This document shows, in pieces, positions 23,040-33,352 of a DNA stretch of 64,000 bases. The stretch is from positions 14,302,310 through 14,366,309 of the forward strand of contig NC_092575.1 of the NCBI RefSeq assembly GCF_037975245.1, in the 5' to 3' direction. The DNA comes from Apostichopus japonicus. Lineage: Eukaryota > Echinodermata > Holothuroidea > Aspidochirotida > Stichopodidae. Within the stretch, counting starts at the first letter, position 1. Every line of letters begins with the position of its first letter. The position numbers and the translations under genes are program-made. Under the pieces are notes generated by a model that worked only from the letters and a program-made list of their open reading frames with translations, had not been told where the DNA came from and searched no databases.

Positions 23040-24519
23040 TTTAAAGCTTGCTGCATTTTATATATGCAGATAACAGAAATAAATGTTATTGTACACAATG
23101 TTGTCCTTCTATGTCTACGCAATATATAAGTAGGTCCTGTAACAAAAATAAAAGTCAAATCCAAGGACTATAGTAGTAGAATATTTACTTAAGTAGTAAT
23201 CAATTGAAGTGCTTCTCCTCGCCAGGCCTGTCACAAACATCACAGGCCTAGGTACGTAGGTTTAACTGACACTGACAGTTATATAGTCTTTTATCAGTTT
23301 TAGGCTAGCTGTTAGTGATACTTCATCCAACAAAGTTAACTAAAATGAAGAACTCAAATACGGAAAGAAATACATTGAATCGGTTACCCAAACCGTCCAT
23401 AGATTAAGGGCTTAATTTTCCTTTTCGTCTGTCTCACGAGATCCTAACGAAATGAGGGATATTGTTATGGAGCCCGTTATTTAGGCTACGTGGTACGTGA
23501 CGATAAACTTCTTATCGTTTGGGCCTAGGTACGCACGTTCCTTGGCTGATGCCATCAGTATGTCCTTCAGTTCGATTGCAGGGTCAATTCCACGTTTAGA
23601 AAATATATCAGACGTTTGAATTAATTTGATAATTTTTCCAGTGTGTAATGCTGCTTTTAAAGATTTAATGGTAATTTAGTATTTTTTAAATAGCTTGTAT
23701 AGATAATTAAGATCTACTTTGTGAGCAAATACAACTTATCTGGTGACTTTCTTCAGAAATAATAAAAGACATTACTGATTATTCATATTAAAGCCCGCGT
23801 ATCCGCGTAGACTTCCTCTTGCCAGCTTTGTCGCGGACGCACAGCGACAGACATCCAAAGCAAATATCTACAAGCAATCGCAATATTTCTACCCAGCGGT
23901 GTGTAAGTATATTATTAGCACATTGACATGCTTTCTTGGTGCGTTAGTTTGGAACGTGGAGTTTTTTATTTGCCGTTTGTGTGAGATGTTTCAAGTAGCT
24001 GCATCATGCCAACCTCCACTTCGCAGTTAGGCCTAGGCCTACAACTTATGGTTAACTTGCGGATAGCATAACTCCCTGAGCCTATAACTAGTAGTGCTAA
24101 TGTAGCCTAGGCATAGGCTAAGTTAGCTTAACTTAAGTGAAGCCTAACGAAGTTAGATATTCCACAGATCAAAAAACACTTTTTCCTCATAGATAAGTTA
24201 AAGGATTAGACCCAGGCTAATAGCAGTAGCCTTTCTGTATGGTTGGGTGTAGCCTACATGAAAAACCTTATGTTTTTCCAGAAGTTCCTAGCCTAGTGAC
24301 TCACAGTAATGCTAACCTGATACTAGTAAGTAGTAGTAGTAAGTAACAGTAACACAGTAGTCAGTAAGAGCTTACAGTTAGGCTCAATTATCATCAGGTT
24401 CCTCAATGCAGATGGAGATTTAGCTTGCATGGCCTCAGTAAGCTACTTAAACTGTAACTTACCTTAGCCTTTTAGGCCTAACCATCAATTCCTGTGCCAG
24501 TGATATATTTTAGTGTTAG
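23040..24519. other. Intergenic region between ALKBH4 and LRWD1, left part
   Basis: No coding region is supported. A CpG-containing stretch at about 23800-23902 ends in a strong donor and is annotated separately. Many GCCTAGGC-type motifs occur around 24030-24120. Confidence 0.4.
23800..23902 (+). other. LRWD1: Candidate 5' untranslated exon of LRWD1
   Basis: The GC-richer segment ends with CAGCGGTGT followed by GTAAGTAT, a near-consensus donor at 23902/23903. The LRWD1 start exon has an acceptor-like sequence (pyrimidine run and GGAAG, exon from 36946), so an upstream non-coding exon is expected. If this is that exon, the gypsy element lies in LRWD1 intron 1. The 5' boundary is arbitrary and no expression evidence is available. 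Confidence 0.3.
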
Positions 24520-24535
24520 GGTGTACAAATAACGG

Positions 24536-24740
24536 TACTAATTTAGAATCCGTACCATTCCTAACCCCTGACCCTATTCCCTACTTCCAAACCTAACTCC
24601 AAACCCTATTCCCTACTTCCTAGCCCTACTTCCTAACCCCTAACCTTATTCCCTACTTCCTAACCCTAATTCCTAGTCTCTAGTAAGCTTTCCCATTCAT
24701 AAGGTACAGATCCTAAAGTTAGGCCCAAATAACTAATAAT
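24536..24740. repeat. Degenerate CCCTAA-like array with weak inverted ends
   Basis: Loose repeats of CCTAACC, CCCTATTCCCTACTTCC and CCTAACCCC fill 24560-24690. They are bordered by CTAATTTAGAATCCGTACC on the left and an imperfect inverted counterpart (GGTACAGATCCTAAAGTTAG) on the right. It resembles the telomere-like MITE at 22748-23029 in design but not in end sequence. Confidence 0.5.
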
Positions 24741-24769
24741 TAAGGTCGTGTCTATTGGGAAGTGCATGT

Positions 24770-24990
24770 GCCAATAACAACCGTTATTGTTACGTTAACG
24801 TACCAATAAGCATCGATATTCGCACGAACATGCTCGTGCTTATAGACAGGGACTTTGCACATGAAGGAGTACCAATAAGGATTGTTATTTGCACGAACGT
24901 GTATGTGGGTATAAGTAGGCATGTCAGTGATTAGAAATGCACTGCCAATAAACATTTATATTCGCACGAACGTGTTCATACTGAGCAGGC
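24770..24990. repeat. Three degenerate tandem units
   Basis: The phrase CCAATAA(G/A)CAT..TATTCGCACGAACGTG occurs at about 24810, 24870 and 24950. Spacing is 60 to 80 bp and similarity is partial. Confidence 0.5.
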
Positions 24991-25274
24991 GGGGAAGGTA
25001 AACCATGGTCCCAACCACAGTGTTGGATGTGCACGGTCTATTCACCCCCCCCTCGCCCCCCTCAAGATTATGGTCGATGAAAATTTGCTGATTCTCAATA
25101 AATGGTTATCTTTTTCAAAATCAATAGCCAAATCTGTAAAATATGAGAGAAATCAGAGATGTGATCAATTCTGGGAAAATTCAGAGACATAATTAAAGAT
25201 TTTGTTGGAATATTTCAGGAAAGATTTGTTGCAAACTTTCTTAAAATGCATAAGGAATATGATGAATTTAATCG

Positions 25275-25875
25275 GTTACACTAATTAGCGTCAACAGGCC
25301 GATATCACGACAACTCATGACAACTCAAGACAACTCAAGACAACAAGTTTAAAATACCATCAAATACAATTGATGTTATCAGAGTATATCTGGAAACACG
25401 TTTAAAACTGACTGGAACCAGCGTGCATACATATTTTTCACGGGAAAAAATGTTTTTGTCTTAAAAATTGCCAACTTTTTCCTAACGTTGAATTGGACGA
25501 CGTGATGCTATTGCGCTTGCGCAATGCCATCGGACCGAACCATTATAATATGGGTGGGTTTGTGCTAGGTTTGGGAACTGCCTTGTGTACAATGTCGGTT
25601 AGGTGGGTTGACGTAGTAATAAAGCACCAAAGTATGGTGAATGAACTCCAAATCAAATTATTTAATGTTTTAAAAATAATGAATATTTCTTATTGTTTTT
25701 CCATTGTAATTTACATATGTGATTATCAACTTTACAGAGTCTTGCTTACTATCATTTTGCCTGGTTTTATTATTCTCTCCATCAAATCATTGAATGTTTT
25801 TAAAATAATGAATATTTTGTATTGTTTTTCCACTTACCTGTAGTGTAATGGTTCGGTCCAATGTCATTGCGCAAG
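25275..25875. mobile_element. Foldback element, second copy, truncated
   Basis: The left end (GTTACACTAATTAGCG) and the repeated AAGACAACTC units match the intact copy at 3049-3910. The loop is in the opposite orientation. Similarity breaks off at 25875 just inside the second arm (ATGTCATTGCGCAAG), so most of the right arm is lost. A small insertion AGGCCGATATC interrupts the left arm. The open frame at 25493-25843 lies inside this element and is not a gene. Confidence 0.8.
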
Positions 25876-26031
25876 TTAACCTGTATATCCTATCTAAAAT
25901 GAAGAAGTTTGCTGATGGCATCAAGTTGTATTCAGAAACTGTCTGTAAAACTGGTGCTGATTTATTCCCAAAAAGGATCCATATAATCTTTTTATGTAAT
26001 CTCAGGATTTGCAGATAACTTCTTTTAATAT

Positions 26032-26790
26032 TGTTATGAAATAGTAATACCATCTCTTTGATGTTACCGAAAAACTCCATCGAGACACCTTACAGGCCTC
26101 TTATGTATTTATCTAGGTCATGGATTCAGTTTTCCCACGAGAAGTTTTTAACTATCTTATTGAATCTTGGTACAGGGCCTTTTTCCCAAAATAGATTCCA
26201 TTATGTCTGTGGAACATTCGAGAAGGTTCTCTCACGTGGTATGGAAGTTTCCATAGAAAGGGGATGGACTTCCAAACTCCCAACCAATCAGGGCAGATCA
26301 GTGCCAGTGCACTTATTTTTATATCATTAAGCTAATACGGGATGGTCAGGTTATTGGCTGCCTACTGATTGTGCGCAGTGAGATTTTATGGAAGTAAGGT
26401 ATAAAAGAAAAAGGAGGTCAGAAATTTAGCTCTCCGTCAGCAAATTTATCACTTGATCAGCTCGTCGCTCCGTCAGCGCTCCGTGATCAGTTCGTTGCTT
26501 CGTTACCATTTCATCACTCTTTCTAATTGTTTAATTGACGGAGTCAAGTCAAGTCAAATCATTGTAATTTAGTTTTATTTGTTAAGAGAATCGACAGAGA
26601 AGAAATTATACCGAATCACTAATCAAATCCGATCTTGTCAAATTGTTTTTCTGTGAACTCATTGTTTTCTTCCGTTCGAGACATCTCCTGAAGAAGCATA
26701 AAAACGGCATCAAGATATCCCAGTACCTTTCTATCGCGAGTCCCGATATAGTTTTACTATCGGAGGAGCCGGGCTCGTCACAATATTACA
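26032..26790 (+). repeat. 5' LTR of gypsy element
   Basis: 759 bp, identical by eye to the 3' LTR. A TATAAAAG box at 26400-26407 divides a probable U3 from R/U5. The ACGGAGTCAAGTCAAGTCA segment after it contains short direct repeats. The 90-residue open frame in the LTR is repeated in both LTRs and is not considered a gene. Confidence 0.95.
26400..26407 (+). promoter_or_regulatory. TATA box of the 5' LTR promoter
   Basis: TATAAAAG lies 368 bases into the LTR and again at the same offset in the 3' LTR (34984). It is the likely core promoter for the genomic transcript. The 3' LTR copy could drive transcription toward LRWD1. Confidence 0.6.
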
Positions 26791-26808
26791 TGGTGGAGGA
26801 GCGGTTGC
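26791..26808 (+). other. Primer-binding-site candidate
   Basis: TGGTGGAGGAGCGGTTGC directly follows the 5' LTR, where reverse transcription is primed. It starts with TGG, as expected for pairing with a tRNA CCA end. The tRNA was not identified. Confidence 0.5.
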
Positions 26809-27491
26809 TTTCTTCAGGAACAAAACGGTAACGGAACTTTCACAACTTTCGTTCGTTACGATCAATAACGAACAGAAGGATTTTTTTGGCCCGAAGACCT
26901 AACGAGGGACACAACGTATGTTCACGACCTAGCCTAACTGAAACACTCTACGAGGGAAGACGGCCTATACTAGCCTAAGCCTGTACACCGGATGCCGGAA
27001 CCACTGATCTGTACACTAACGATGATCAACCCAGCATGCAGTTCGCGTTTGAACATTCGCGCAACTAGTACGTAGAATACTACAGCTCTAAACATCAGAA
27101 CTGAACATTTTCGCGATCTAAGCCTAGGCTCTACCCGATGTTTACGGCAAACGAATCTGAAGTTCTTACGAGATGTAGGCCTACCTGCTACTACCTGCCG
27201 CTGCTACTACCTGCCGCTACTACTACTACTACTACTGCATGCTAACCGAGGGACTTCAATCATCGTTTGCAGTTCCACTACCAGTTCTTAGTTAAACTTA
27301 AGGGTGAGTGAAATCATGCCAATTTGTATCCCAACAACCCCTATTTGAGATCAGAGTGTAACGATAAGTTATTTTAATCGTGTCCATGTATTGCATATTT
27401 GTTATTTGTATTTAATTGCGGTCGATAGTGTGTTCAATTAAGTATAGGCTCATGTTGTATACTCATAACTAGCCTAATTGTATGCGGCATA
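26809..27491 (+). other. Gypsy 5' leader
   Basis: About 680 bases with no long frame. It contains a CTACTACCTGCCGCTACTACTACT microsatellite-like stretch near 27184-27240. Packaging signals would be expected here but cannot be recognised. Confidence 0.5.
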
Positions 27492-28448
27492 ATGTCCGTC
27501 AGTGAACAGGAAACTTCGACCTCTGTTAATGTTATGCAGAAACATAGGCCCACTGATTTTTTGCCATCACGATTTCAGGGCGATGTAATAGATGCAGATT
27601 TAGCCGAAGCTCATTATTTGGGATTTGAAGATTATTTAGAGGTGCATAAATTGCCGTCCCAAACCACCCCCGAGGCTGTAGCGGAAGAATTTAATGAAAT
27701 ATGTCGCATATTTAAGCGAACACTAAAAGGCCAAGCCAGACTCTGGATTGAGAACAAAAATTTTTCAACTATTGCTGATCTGCGCAAGCAATTCCTTGCT
27801 CGTTTCAGTCCAGGGACTTCTTCCTACGCTAAATCACAGGCATTTCATGCATTAAGCTATACGCCAGGTGATACAGCTCAAGCTCATTTGGCCAAAATTT
27901 CAAAAGCTGCAGCACAATTAAATTATGGCGAGGACCAAATTAGAGATAAATTGATCTCGACCCTGCCTTTGCAATGCCGCTCAGCAGTGTTAATGTCTGC
28001 AACACCACAAGCAACAATTGCAGATTTGGTCATGAAAGTACAGTGCTTTTTTGACTTACAAATCCAAAGTCAACCCCCGGCATCTTCCAAACCATTTATG
28101 GCAATGCACGACAAAGCGTCTTCTGTTCAGACTCCTACTATTTCTGCATCTTCTGAGATACACGAGTTGTGTACCAAAATTCAGGAATTAGAGACCAAGT
28201 TTGATCAGTCACGTAGGTCAGAATCGCAAGACAATCCAAAAGATATGAGGCAAAGATATAGTTCTCGTGATTCTCGTGGTCCTAGGACAGGTCAGAATAA
28301 TAACAGGAGAAGGTTACCATATTTTAATCCTTCAATCACATGTTACTACTGCCAAAATCGAGGTCATTTTGCACAATATTGTCAAATTCGCCTAAGCCAT
28401 GAAATGGAGGCTAATGTAAACAAAGTACCAACACAGAATTTTCAGTAG
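27492..28448 (+). CDS. gag: Gypsy Gag protein
   Basis: The 318-residue frame starts at ATG 27492. Its middle part has the helical character of retrotransposon gag (for example KGQARLWIENKNF and LRKQFLARFSP, the retrotrans_gag-like core). The C-terminal part is basic (RRRLPYFNP) and carries one CCHC zinc knuckle at residues 284-297: C284-x2-C287-x4-H292-x4-C297. Gag assembles the cytoplasmic particle and packages the RNA. It ends at TAG 28446-28448. The pol frame lies in -1 relative to it and is already open from 28415, giving a short overlap. Confidence 0.93.
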   Translation: MSVSEQETSTSVNVMQKHRPTDFLPSRFQGDVIDADLAEAHYLGFEDYLEVHKLPSQTTPEAVAEEFNEICRIFKRTLKGQARLWIENKNFSTIADLRKQFLARFSPGTSSYAKSQAFHALSYTPGDTAQAHLAKISKAAAQLNYGEDQIRDKLISTLPLQCRSAVLMSATPQATIADLVMKVQCFFDLQIQSQPPASSKPFMAMHDKASSVQTPTISASSEIHELCTKIQELETKFDQSRRSESQDNPKDMRQRYSSRDSRGPRTGQNNNRRRLPYFNPSITCYYCQNRGHFAQYCQIRLSHEMEANVNKVPTQNFQ

Positions 28449-28477
28449 GGAGCACTTATGATAGCACTCATCATACA

Positions 28478-31400
28478 GTGACTCCAGACAAAGTACCAAG
28501 TAAAGGAAGATCGAAACGTAAAGCAAATAATATTTGGAAGAATAGTAATATTTCTAGTTCTAAATATACAGGGAACGACCGTAATGTGGATATTCAACTG
28601 GACACACGTAATTTTGTAAGAGGTACTTTACATGATGGTAAAGGAATTTCATTGTTGTTTGATAGTGGAGCGACACGCTCTATCATTTCTTCTTCTACAG
28701 TGCAAAATTCAAAGTATTTATCCTCTATACAACCAGTCTCAGTTGATGTAGTAAACCTAAAGTTGGGTAATGGTCAGTTTATTCATGCGTATAGCACGAT
28801 AACATTTCAGGTCAAAATTCAGGGTCATGAATTTCAGCTTTCTGCTTTAATTGCTGCAAACCTGACAGGTATTGACTTAATATTAGGTAGTCCAACTCTG
28901 AAGGAATTGAATGGATCTTTGGACTTTACCACAAATTGTTTTAGAATAAAACAAGCCAAAGTTTTCCTTAGGCCAGTGCAGAGATTTGTTATTTACCCAG
29001 GTCAGCAAAGATACATTACTGTACAGGGACGTCTTCCATTATATGCACGAAATGCAGATGTAGTTATTAAACCGTTTCCTCTGATATCTCGTATGTGTCC
29101 TTCACGAATGTTAGTGAAAATGCATAAAGGTAGAACAAAGATTCTACTAAGGAACATGGGTAACCGGAAATTTTTTCTGAATCCTTCTCGCACAGTGGCT
29201 CATTTAGATTTAGCAGATATCATTACGGTCACAGAAGACATACCTACTGATTCTCTAGATTTTCTCAATGTCATGAGAGACATCGAAAAACCGTCTCTTT
29301 TTCGAAGCAATTCAAACTCTAAAGAGAATCGTGATGAAATTACACGATATAATTTACATCGATATCCACATTTGACAGCCGATGATCCCCTGGTTTCCAA
29401 ATCGGAACAGGAAATCATGAGAGATAACATTAATTTGGAACAAAGTATTCTAGATGCTTCAGAAACAGAGAGCATATATGAATTTCTAGACTCACATAGA
29501 GATGCATTTTCTCTTTATGGTGAATTATCTCACTGTCCAAATTATGAGGCTGATATTACGCTTACTAATGATGAGCCATTTTACATACGTCCCTATAGAC
29601 TTTCAGATGAGGACAAAGTCATTGTCGCCAGTGAGCTTGACAAATTAGTGCGATTAGGAATCTTAGCGGTAGGACATCAGTCTTATACCTCACCGGTTTT
29701 CCTCATTCCAAAGAAGGGAACAAAAGACAAAAGGGTTGTCACAGATTTTCGCTACTTGAACAGTAGAATAAAACGTCTCAATCACCCATTTCCATTACTG
29801 AATGAGACTATCCGTACCATAGGGTACTCTGGAGCCAAAATTTTGGGTGTTCTTGACTTAAAGTCTGCATTCTTCTGTCTGCCACTTAGTGTTCATGCAC
29901 AACAATATACGGGTATTGCTTCATTTCATGGAGGAAAGCATTATTATTATAAACGCTTACCACAGGGATTGAATTTATCTCCAGCGATCTTTCAGTCGCA
30001 AATTAATGATATTTTGGCAACGATCCCAAATTCAAATAAGTTCTGTATTGCTCATCATGACGATATAATTGTGTACAGTGCAGACAAACAATCTCACAAA
30101 CAACACCTAAAGGCAATTTTTAAGGTTTTAATGGACAACGGATTGAAAATCTCTCCGAAAAAGTGTAGCATTTTTCAAAATTCAGTCCGATATATGGGAC
30201 ATTTGCTCTCAATAACCACAGAAGGTGAGGCTTGTATCCAACCTTTGCATGATAGATGTGCAGCGATCAGGAACACACCGAAACCACACAATGTTAAGTC
30301 AGTAAGACGATTTGTAGGTGCAGTTAATTATGTGGCTTCATTTTTCCCAAATATTCAAGCACTATTGAGACCATTACATCATTTGAGTCGTAAGAGAAAG
30401 GTATTTAAATGGACAGAGGAACATCAGAGTGCATTTCAAAATATTAAAGAGTTGTTGTGTAATCCACCTATATTGCATATGCCACAGAAATATGGTCGTT
30501 TTGTATTATATAGCGACACATCACGAGTAGCAACAGGATCGTACCTGACACAAAGAGTTAATGGCAAAGAGAATATTATTGCATATTACTCTAAGATATT
30601 ACCACCAGCATGTCAGAGGTATAGTGTAACTGAATTAGAAATGATGGGTCTATTTATTAATGTGACAGCATTCAAACATTTATTGCAAAATGTAGAATTT
30701 GAGGCATATGTTGATCACTCAGCCATTGTTGAATTGTTTAAATCAAAACAAGAACCAGCAACTTCACGCTTACGTAAGCTTCTGTTCAAATTGTCAGAAT
30801 ATACATTTCAGGTTGGTTATAAGAAAGGTTCAGAATTGGTTTTGGCAGATTATTTGTCTAGAGCACCACAGGAATTTCACTCTGAAATAGATCAGGTTGC
30901 TCAAGAGGTCAATTCTTGTGAGGATTTTTCAACTCCACCTAAGGAGACATTTAATCCAATCATGACAAGGTCAATGGCAAGGTCAATGGGAGTCAAGGTT
31001 CCAGATTTATTTCCAAATAGAGTCACAAAGGAGTCCAAGCAGGATTCCCCAGCCAAAGAATCAACAAATAGAGTTGAAAGGACATTCAGTCCTAAGGCAA
31101 CACATTCTAATGATCATGTTACACAGAGACCACAATCTGAGTCACAGAAGAGGACTACACCAGTAATTTCTACTGATAAGAGAGAAACATATATTCAAAG
31201 GCCTATTATTACTATGCCGAGTGAAAATGGACCTTCATATAGTCCTGACATATTAGTTGTGCCAAATTTTACAAGTGTTTCTCAACCTTCAGAGCCAAGA
31301 TTAGTGGATCAGAATAGACATAGAGTGCAAGAGATAATCAGAGAACCACCACCAGAATTATTTGTTCAGCCAAAGCCAGTCATAACAAACATTGATCATT

Positions 31401-33352
31401 TGGTTACAGGACACATTCCAAAACAAAAGGAATTGAATAGAGTCATGAAGGCAATTCAAGGAAAGCTGATCAAAAACTATGATCTGCCATTTGATGTAAA
31501 AGAGTTGCAAATTCAACAACAAACTTGTCCTTACTACAAACCAATTTATGATTTTCTTGCACACGACATTATTCCAAGTAATGTTAAGCATGCTAGAACT
31601 GTTCGTTCTCAAGCAGAGGATTATTTGTTATGTAATAATTTGTTATTCAGGATATTTTTGCATGAGACTAATGATGCTAAGATGACTCTTCAGTTAGTCG
31701 TACCTGAGACTATGGTAGAACAAATAATATCTCGATATCATGATGACTTGTTAAGTAATCATCAGGGTGTAATGCGTACATATTTGACCATTAGACAGCA
31801 TTTCTATCTGCGCAATATGTTTCAACGCATCAGTAATTATATTCAGGCATGTCTCCGTTGTCAAGAATTCCGTAAGAAACCGGACAAATTGAGACAATAT
31901 CATGCTCGCATTCCTGATTCTTATCGTCCTTTTGACAGACTTAGTCTGGATTTCAAGACTATGCCCACAACGGCTACAGGATTTAAACATTTGATGGTTG
32001 TTTGTGATGAGATCACTAGATTTGTTGTATGTGTTTCTCTTAAGACTCTTGATGCTGAAACAATATGTGAAGCATTATTGCAGAGGGTAGTCACAACCTT
32101 TGGTCCACCGTCATGTATCATAAGTGATGCGGCAGCTTCTCTTACAGGAAAATTAGTGGAGCTCTTAAGTAAGGCTTTAGGCATTGAACAAAAGTTCATC
32201 AGTGTAAACAATCATGGAAGCTTACAGGTTGAAAGACACATTCAGACTCTTTCAAATTTCCTCAAAGTGAACTTAAATCAGTTTGGTACGGATTGGGTAC
32301 GATTTGTCCCAACATCAGCCTATGCATATAACACATTTTCCTCTCCTCAGTTAGGTAGCTATAGCCCATTTGAACTTGCATTTGGACGTAAGCCACCAAA
32401 TCTTACAAATTTATCGTTCAATCCAATGGCAGGATTATCACAATCTCATGGAGAATATGCTGCATTGTTAAAGAAACGATTTGATCATTTGTCAAGGGTA
32501 ATGTTAGTCTTACAAAAGAAGCAACAAGATGCTCAAAATGTTAAGATAAGTGCAAAACTGGACAAAGGTGCAATTTATTCAACGGGTCAATTAGTGTATC
32601 TATATAAGCCAACGTCTTCCTCTTTGACTGCGAACTCTCGCAAAATTGCTGCAGAATGGTGTGGACCATTAGTGATCCATCAAGTTTTGGATAGGACTCA
32701 TTATTTGTTGGCCACTCTCAAAGGAGAAATTCTTAGTGATGTATTCAATTATAACAGGCTAAAACCATGTTTTGTAAGAGCATCTTCTGAAACTAAGAAT
32801 ATCACCAACATTCAGAAATTGCGTCAGGTCTTGAAAACAAAGGGTTCATCAAGTGAAAAGCTTGCACGAATGCGAAATGTTTTGAGTAGTAACACTTCTA
32901 ATGCAGAAAATGTTAATGTCATGCAAGATGCACATGTTGAGTTTCATGATGAGTTTGGTAACATTTTGCCAGGGGTAACTTCAGATCACGTCATGTGTCT
33001 TATGACCACTAAGCCAATGAATGTTGCATCCTTTCTAGAGAATAGAGCACATAATGAAGGATTAGCAATTCCATATCCTTCCATTAAAGATAGCATATTA
33101 AGGCAAAAGAAAGTTTTTGCAAATGCTCCACAAGGAGACATGAAAGTCCAACGTGCTCGATACAAATTGGGTGAATTACAGGTTCTGGTCACCTATCAGA
33201 CACCATGTTTTCCAACAGGCTTTAAGAGTCACGATTTTTGGTGGAATGTAGGAAAATATTCCAACACAGAGGAAATAATGAATTTTCTCCATGAAAAGGG
33301 ATTGAACATTACAGGCAGTCCAGGCAGGATGTTGCAAACATTATATGGTTAG
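28478..33352 (+). CDS. pol: Gypsy Pol polyprotein (protease, RT, RNase H, integrase)
   Basis: The 1,624-residue frame has no ATG near its start; numbering here is from GTG 28478. The frame is open from 28415, overlapping gag in -1, so Pol is probably made by frameshifting. Aspartic protease: DSG at 62-64. Reverse transcriptase: FLIPKKGTKDKRVVTDFRYLN-type palm, LPQGLNLSPAIFQ, and an active site reading AHHDDIIV (525-532) in place of the usual YxDD. RNase H: D680 in YSDTSR, then TELEMMGLF and VLADYLSR. A Ser/Pro-rich spacer follows. Integrase: an HHCC zinc region (HHCC in the segment around 1085-1130), then D1158, D1217 and E1252. D1217 and E1252 have 34 residues between them, one fewer than the common 35. 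After the integrase core a C-terminal extension of about 140 residues is not recognised. No stop or frameshift breaks the frame. Confidence 0.95.
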   Translation: MTPDKVPSKGRSKRKANNIWKNSNISSSKYTGNDRNVDIQLDTRNFVRGTLHDGKGISLLFDSGATRSIISSSTVQNSKYLSSIQPVSVDVVNLKLGNGQFIHAYSTITFQVKIQGHEFQLSALIAANLTGIDLILGSPTLKELNGSLDFTTNCFRIKQAKVFLRPVQRFVIYPGQQRYITVQGRLPLYARNADVVIKPFPLISRMCPSRMLVKMHKGRTKILLRNMGNRKFFLNPSRTVAHLDLADIITVTEDIPTDSLDFLNVMRDIEKPSLFRSNSNSKENRDEITRYNLHRYPHLTADDPLVSKSEQEIMRDNINLEQSILDASETESIYEFLDSHRDAFSLYGELSHCPNYEADITLTNDEPFYIRPYRLSDEDKVIVASELDKLVRLGILAVGHQSYTSPVFLIPKKGTKDKRVVTDFRYLNSRIKRLNHPFPLLNETIRTIGYSGAKILGVLDLKSAFFCLPLSVHAQQYTGIASFHGGKHYYYKRLPQGLNLSPAIFQSQINDILATIPNSNKFCIAHHDDIIVYSADKQSHKQHLKAIFKVLMDNGLKISPKKCSIFQNSVRYMGHLLSITTEGEACIQPLHDRCAAIRNTPKPHNVKSVRRFVGAVNYVASFFPNIQALLRPLHHLSRKRKVFKWTEEHQSAFQNIKELLCNPPILHMPQKYGRFVLYSDTSRVATGSYLTQRVNGKENIIAYYSKILPPACQRYSVTELEMMGLFINVTAFKHLLQNVEFEAYVDHSAIVELFKSKQEPATSRLRKLLFKLSEYTFQVGYKKGSELVLADYLSRAPQEFHSEIDQVAQEVNSCEDFSTPPKETFNPIMTRSMARSMGVKVPDLFPNRVTKESKQDSPAKESTNRVERTFSPKATHSNDHVTQRPQSESQKRTTPVISTDKRETYIQRPIITMPSENGPSYSPDILVVPNFTSVSQPSEPRLVDQNRHRVQEIIREPPPELFVQPKPVITNIDHLVTGHIPKQKELNRVMKAIQGKLIKNYDLPFDVKELQIQQQTCPYYKPIYDFLAHDIIPSNVKHARTVRSQAEDYLLCNNLLFRIFLHETNDAKMTLQLVVPETMVEQIISRYHDDLLSNHQGVMRTYLTIRQHFYLRNMFQRISNYIQACLRCQEFRKKPDKLRQYHARIPDSYRPFDRLSLDFKTMPTTATGFKHLMVVCDEITRFVVCVSLKTLDAETICEALLQRVVTTFGPPSCIISDAAASLTGKLVELLSKALGIEQKFISVNNHGSLQVERHIQTLSNFLKVNLNQFGTDWVRFVPTSAYAYNTFSSPQLGSYSPFELAFGRKPPNLTNLSFNPMAGLSQSHGEYAALLKKRFDHLSRVMLVLQKKQQDAQNVKISAKLDKGAIYSTGQLVYLYKPTSSSLTANSRKIAAEWCGPLVIHQVLDRTHYLLATLKGEILSDVFNYNRLKPCFVRASSETKNITNIQKLRQVLKTKGSSSEKLARMRNVLSSNTSNAENVNVMQDAHVEFHDEFGNILPGVTSDHVMCLMTTKPMNVASFLENRAHNEGLAIPYPSIKDSILRQKKVFANAPQGDMKVQRARYKLGELQVLVTYQTPCFPTGFKSHDFWWNVGKYSNTEEIMNFLHEKGLNITGSPGRMLQTLYG

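Noticed and set aside
25493-25843. 116-residue plus-strand frame
   Set aside because: It lies entirely within the truncated foldback element and matches non-coding sequence of the intact copy.
26058-26330. 90-residue frame present twice (also at 34642-34914)
   Set aside because: Both copies lie in the U3 part of the LTRs upstream of the TATA box; they are non-coding LTR sequence.
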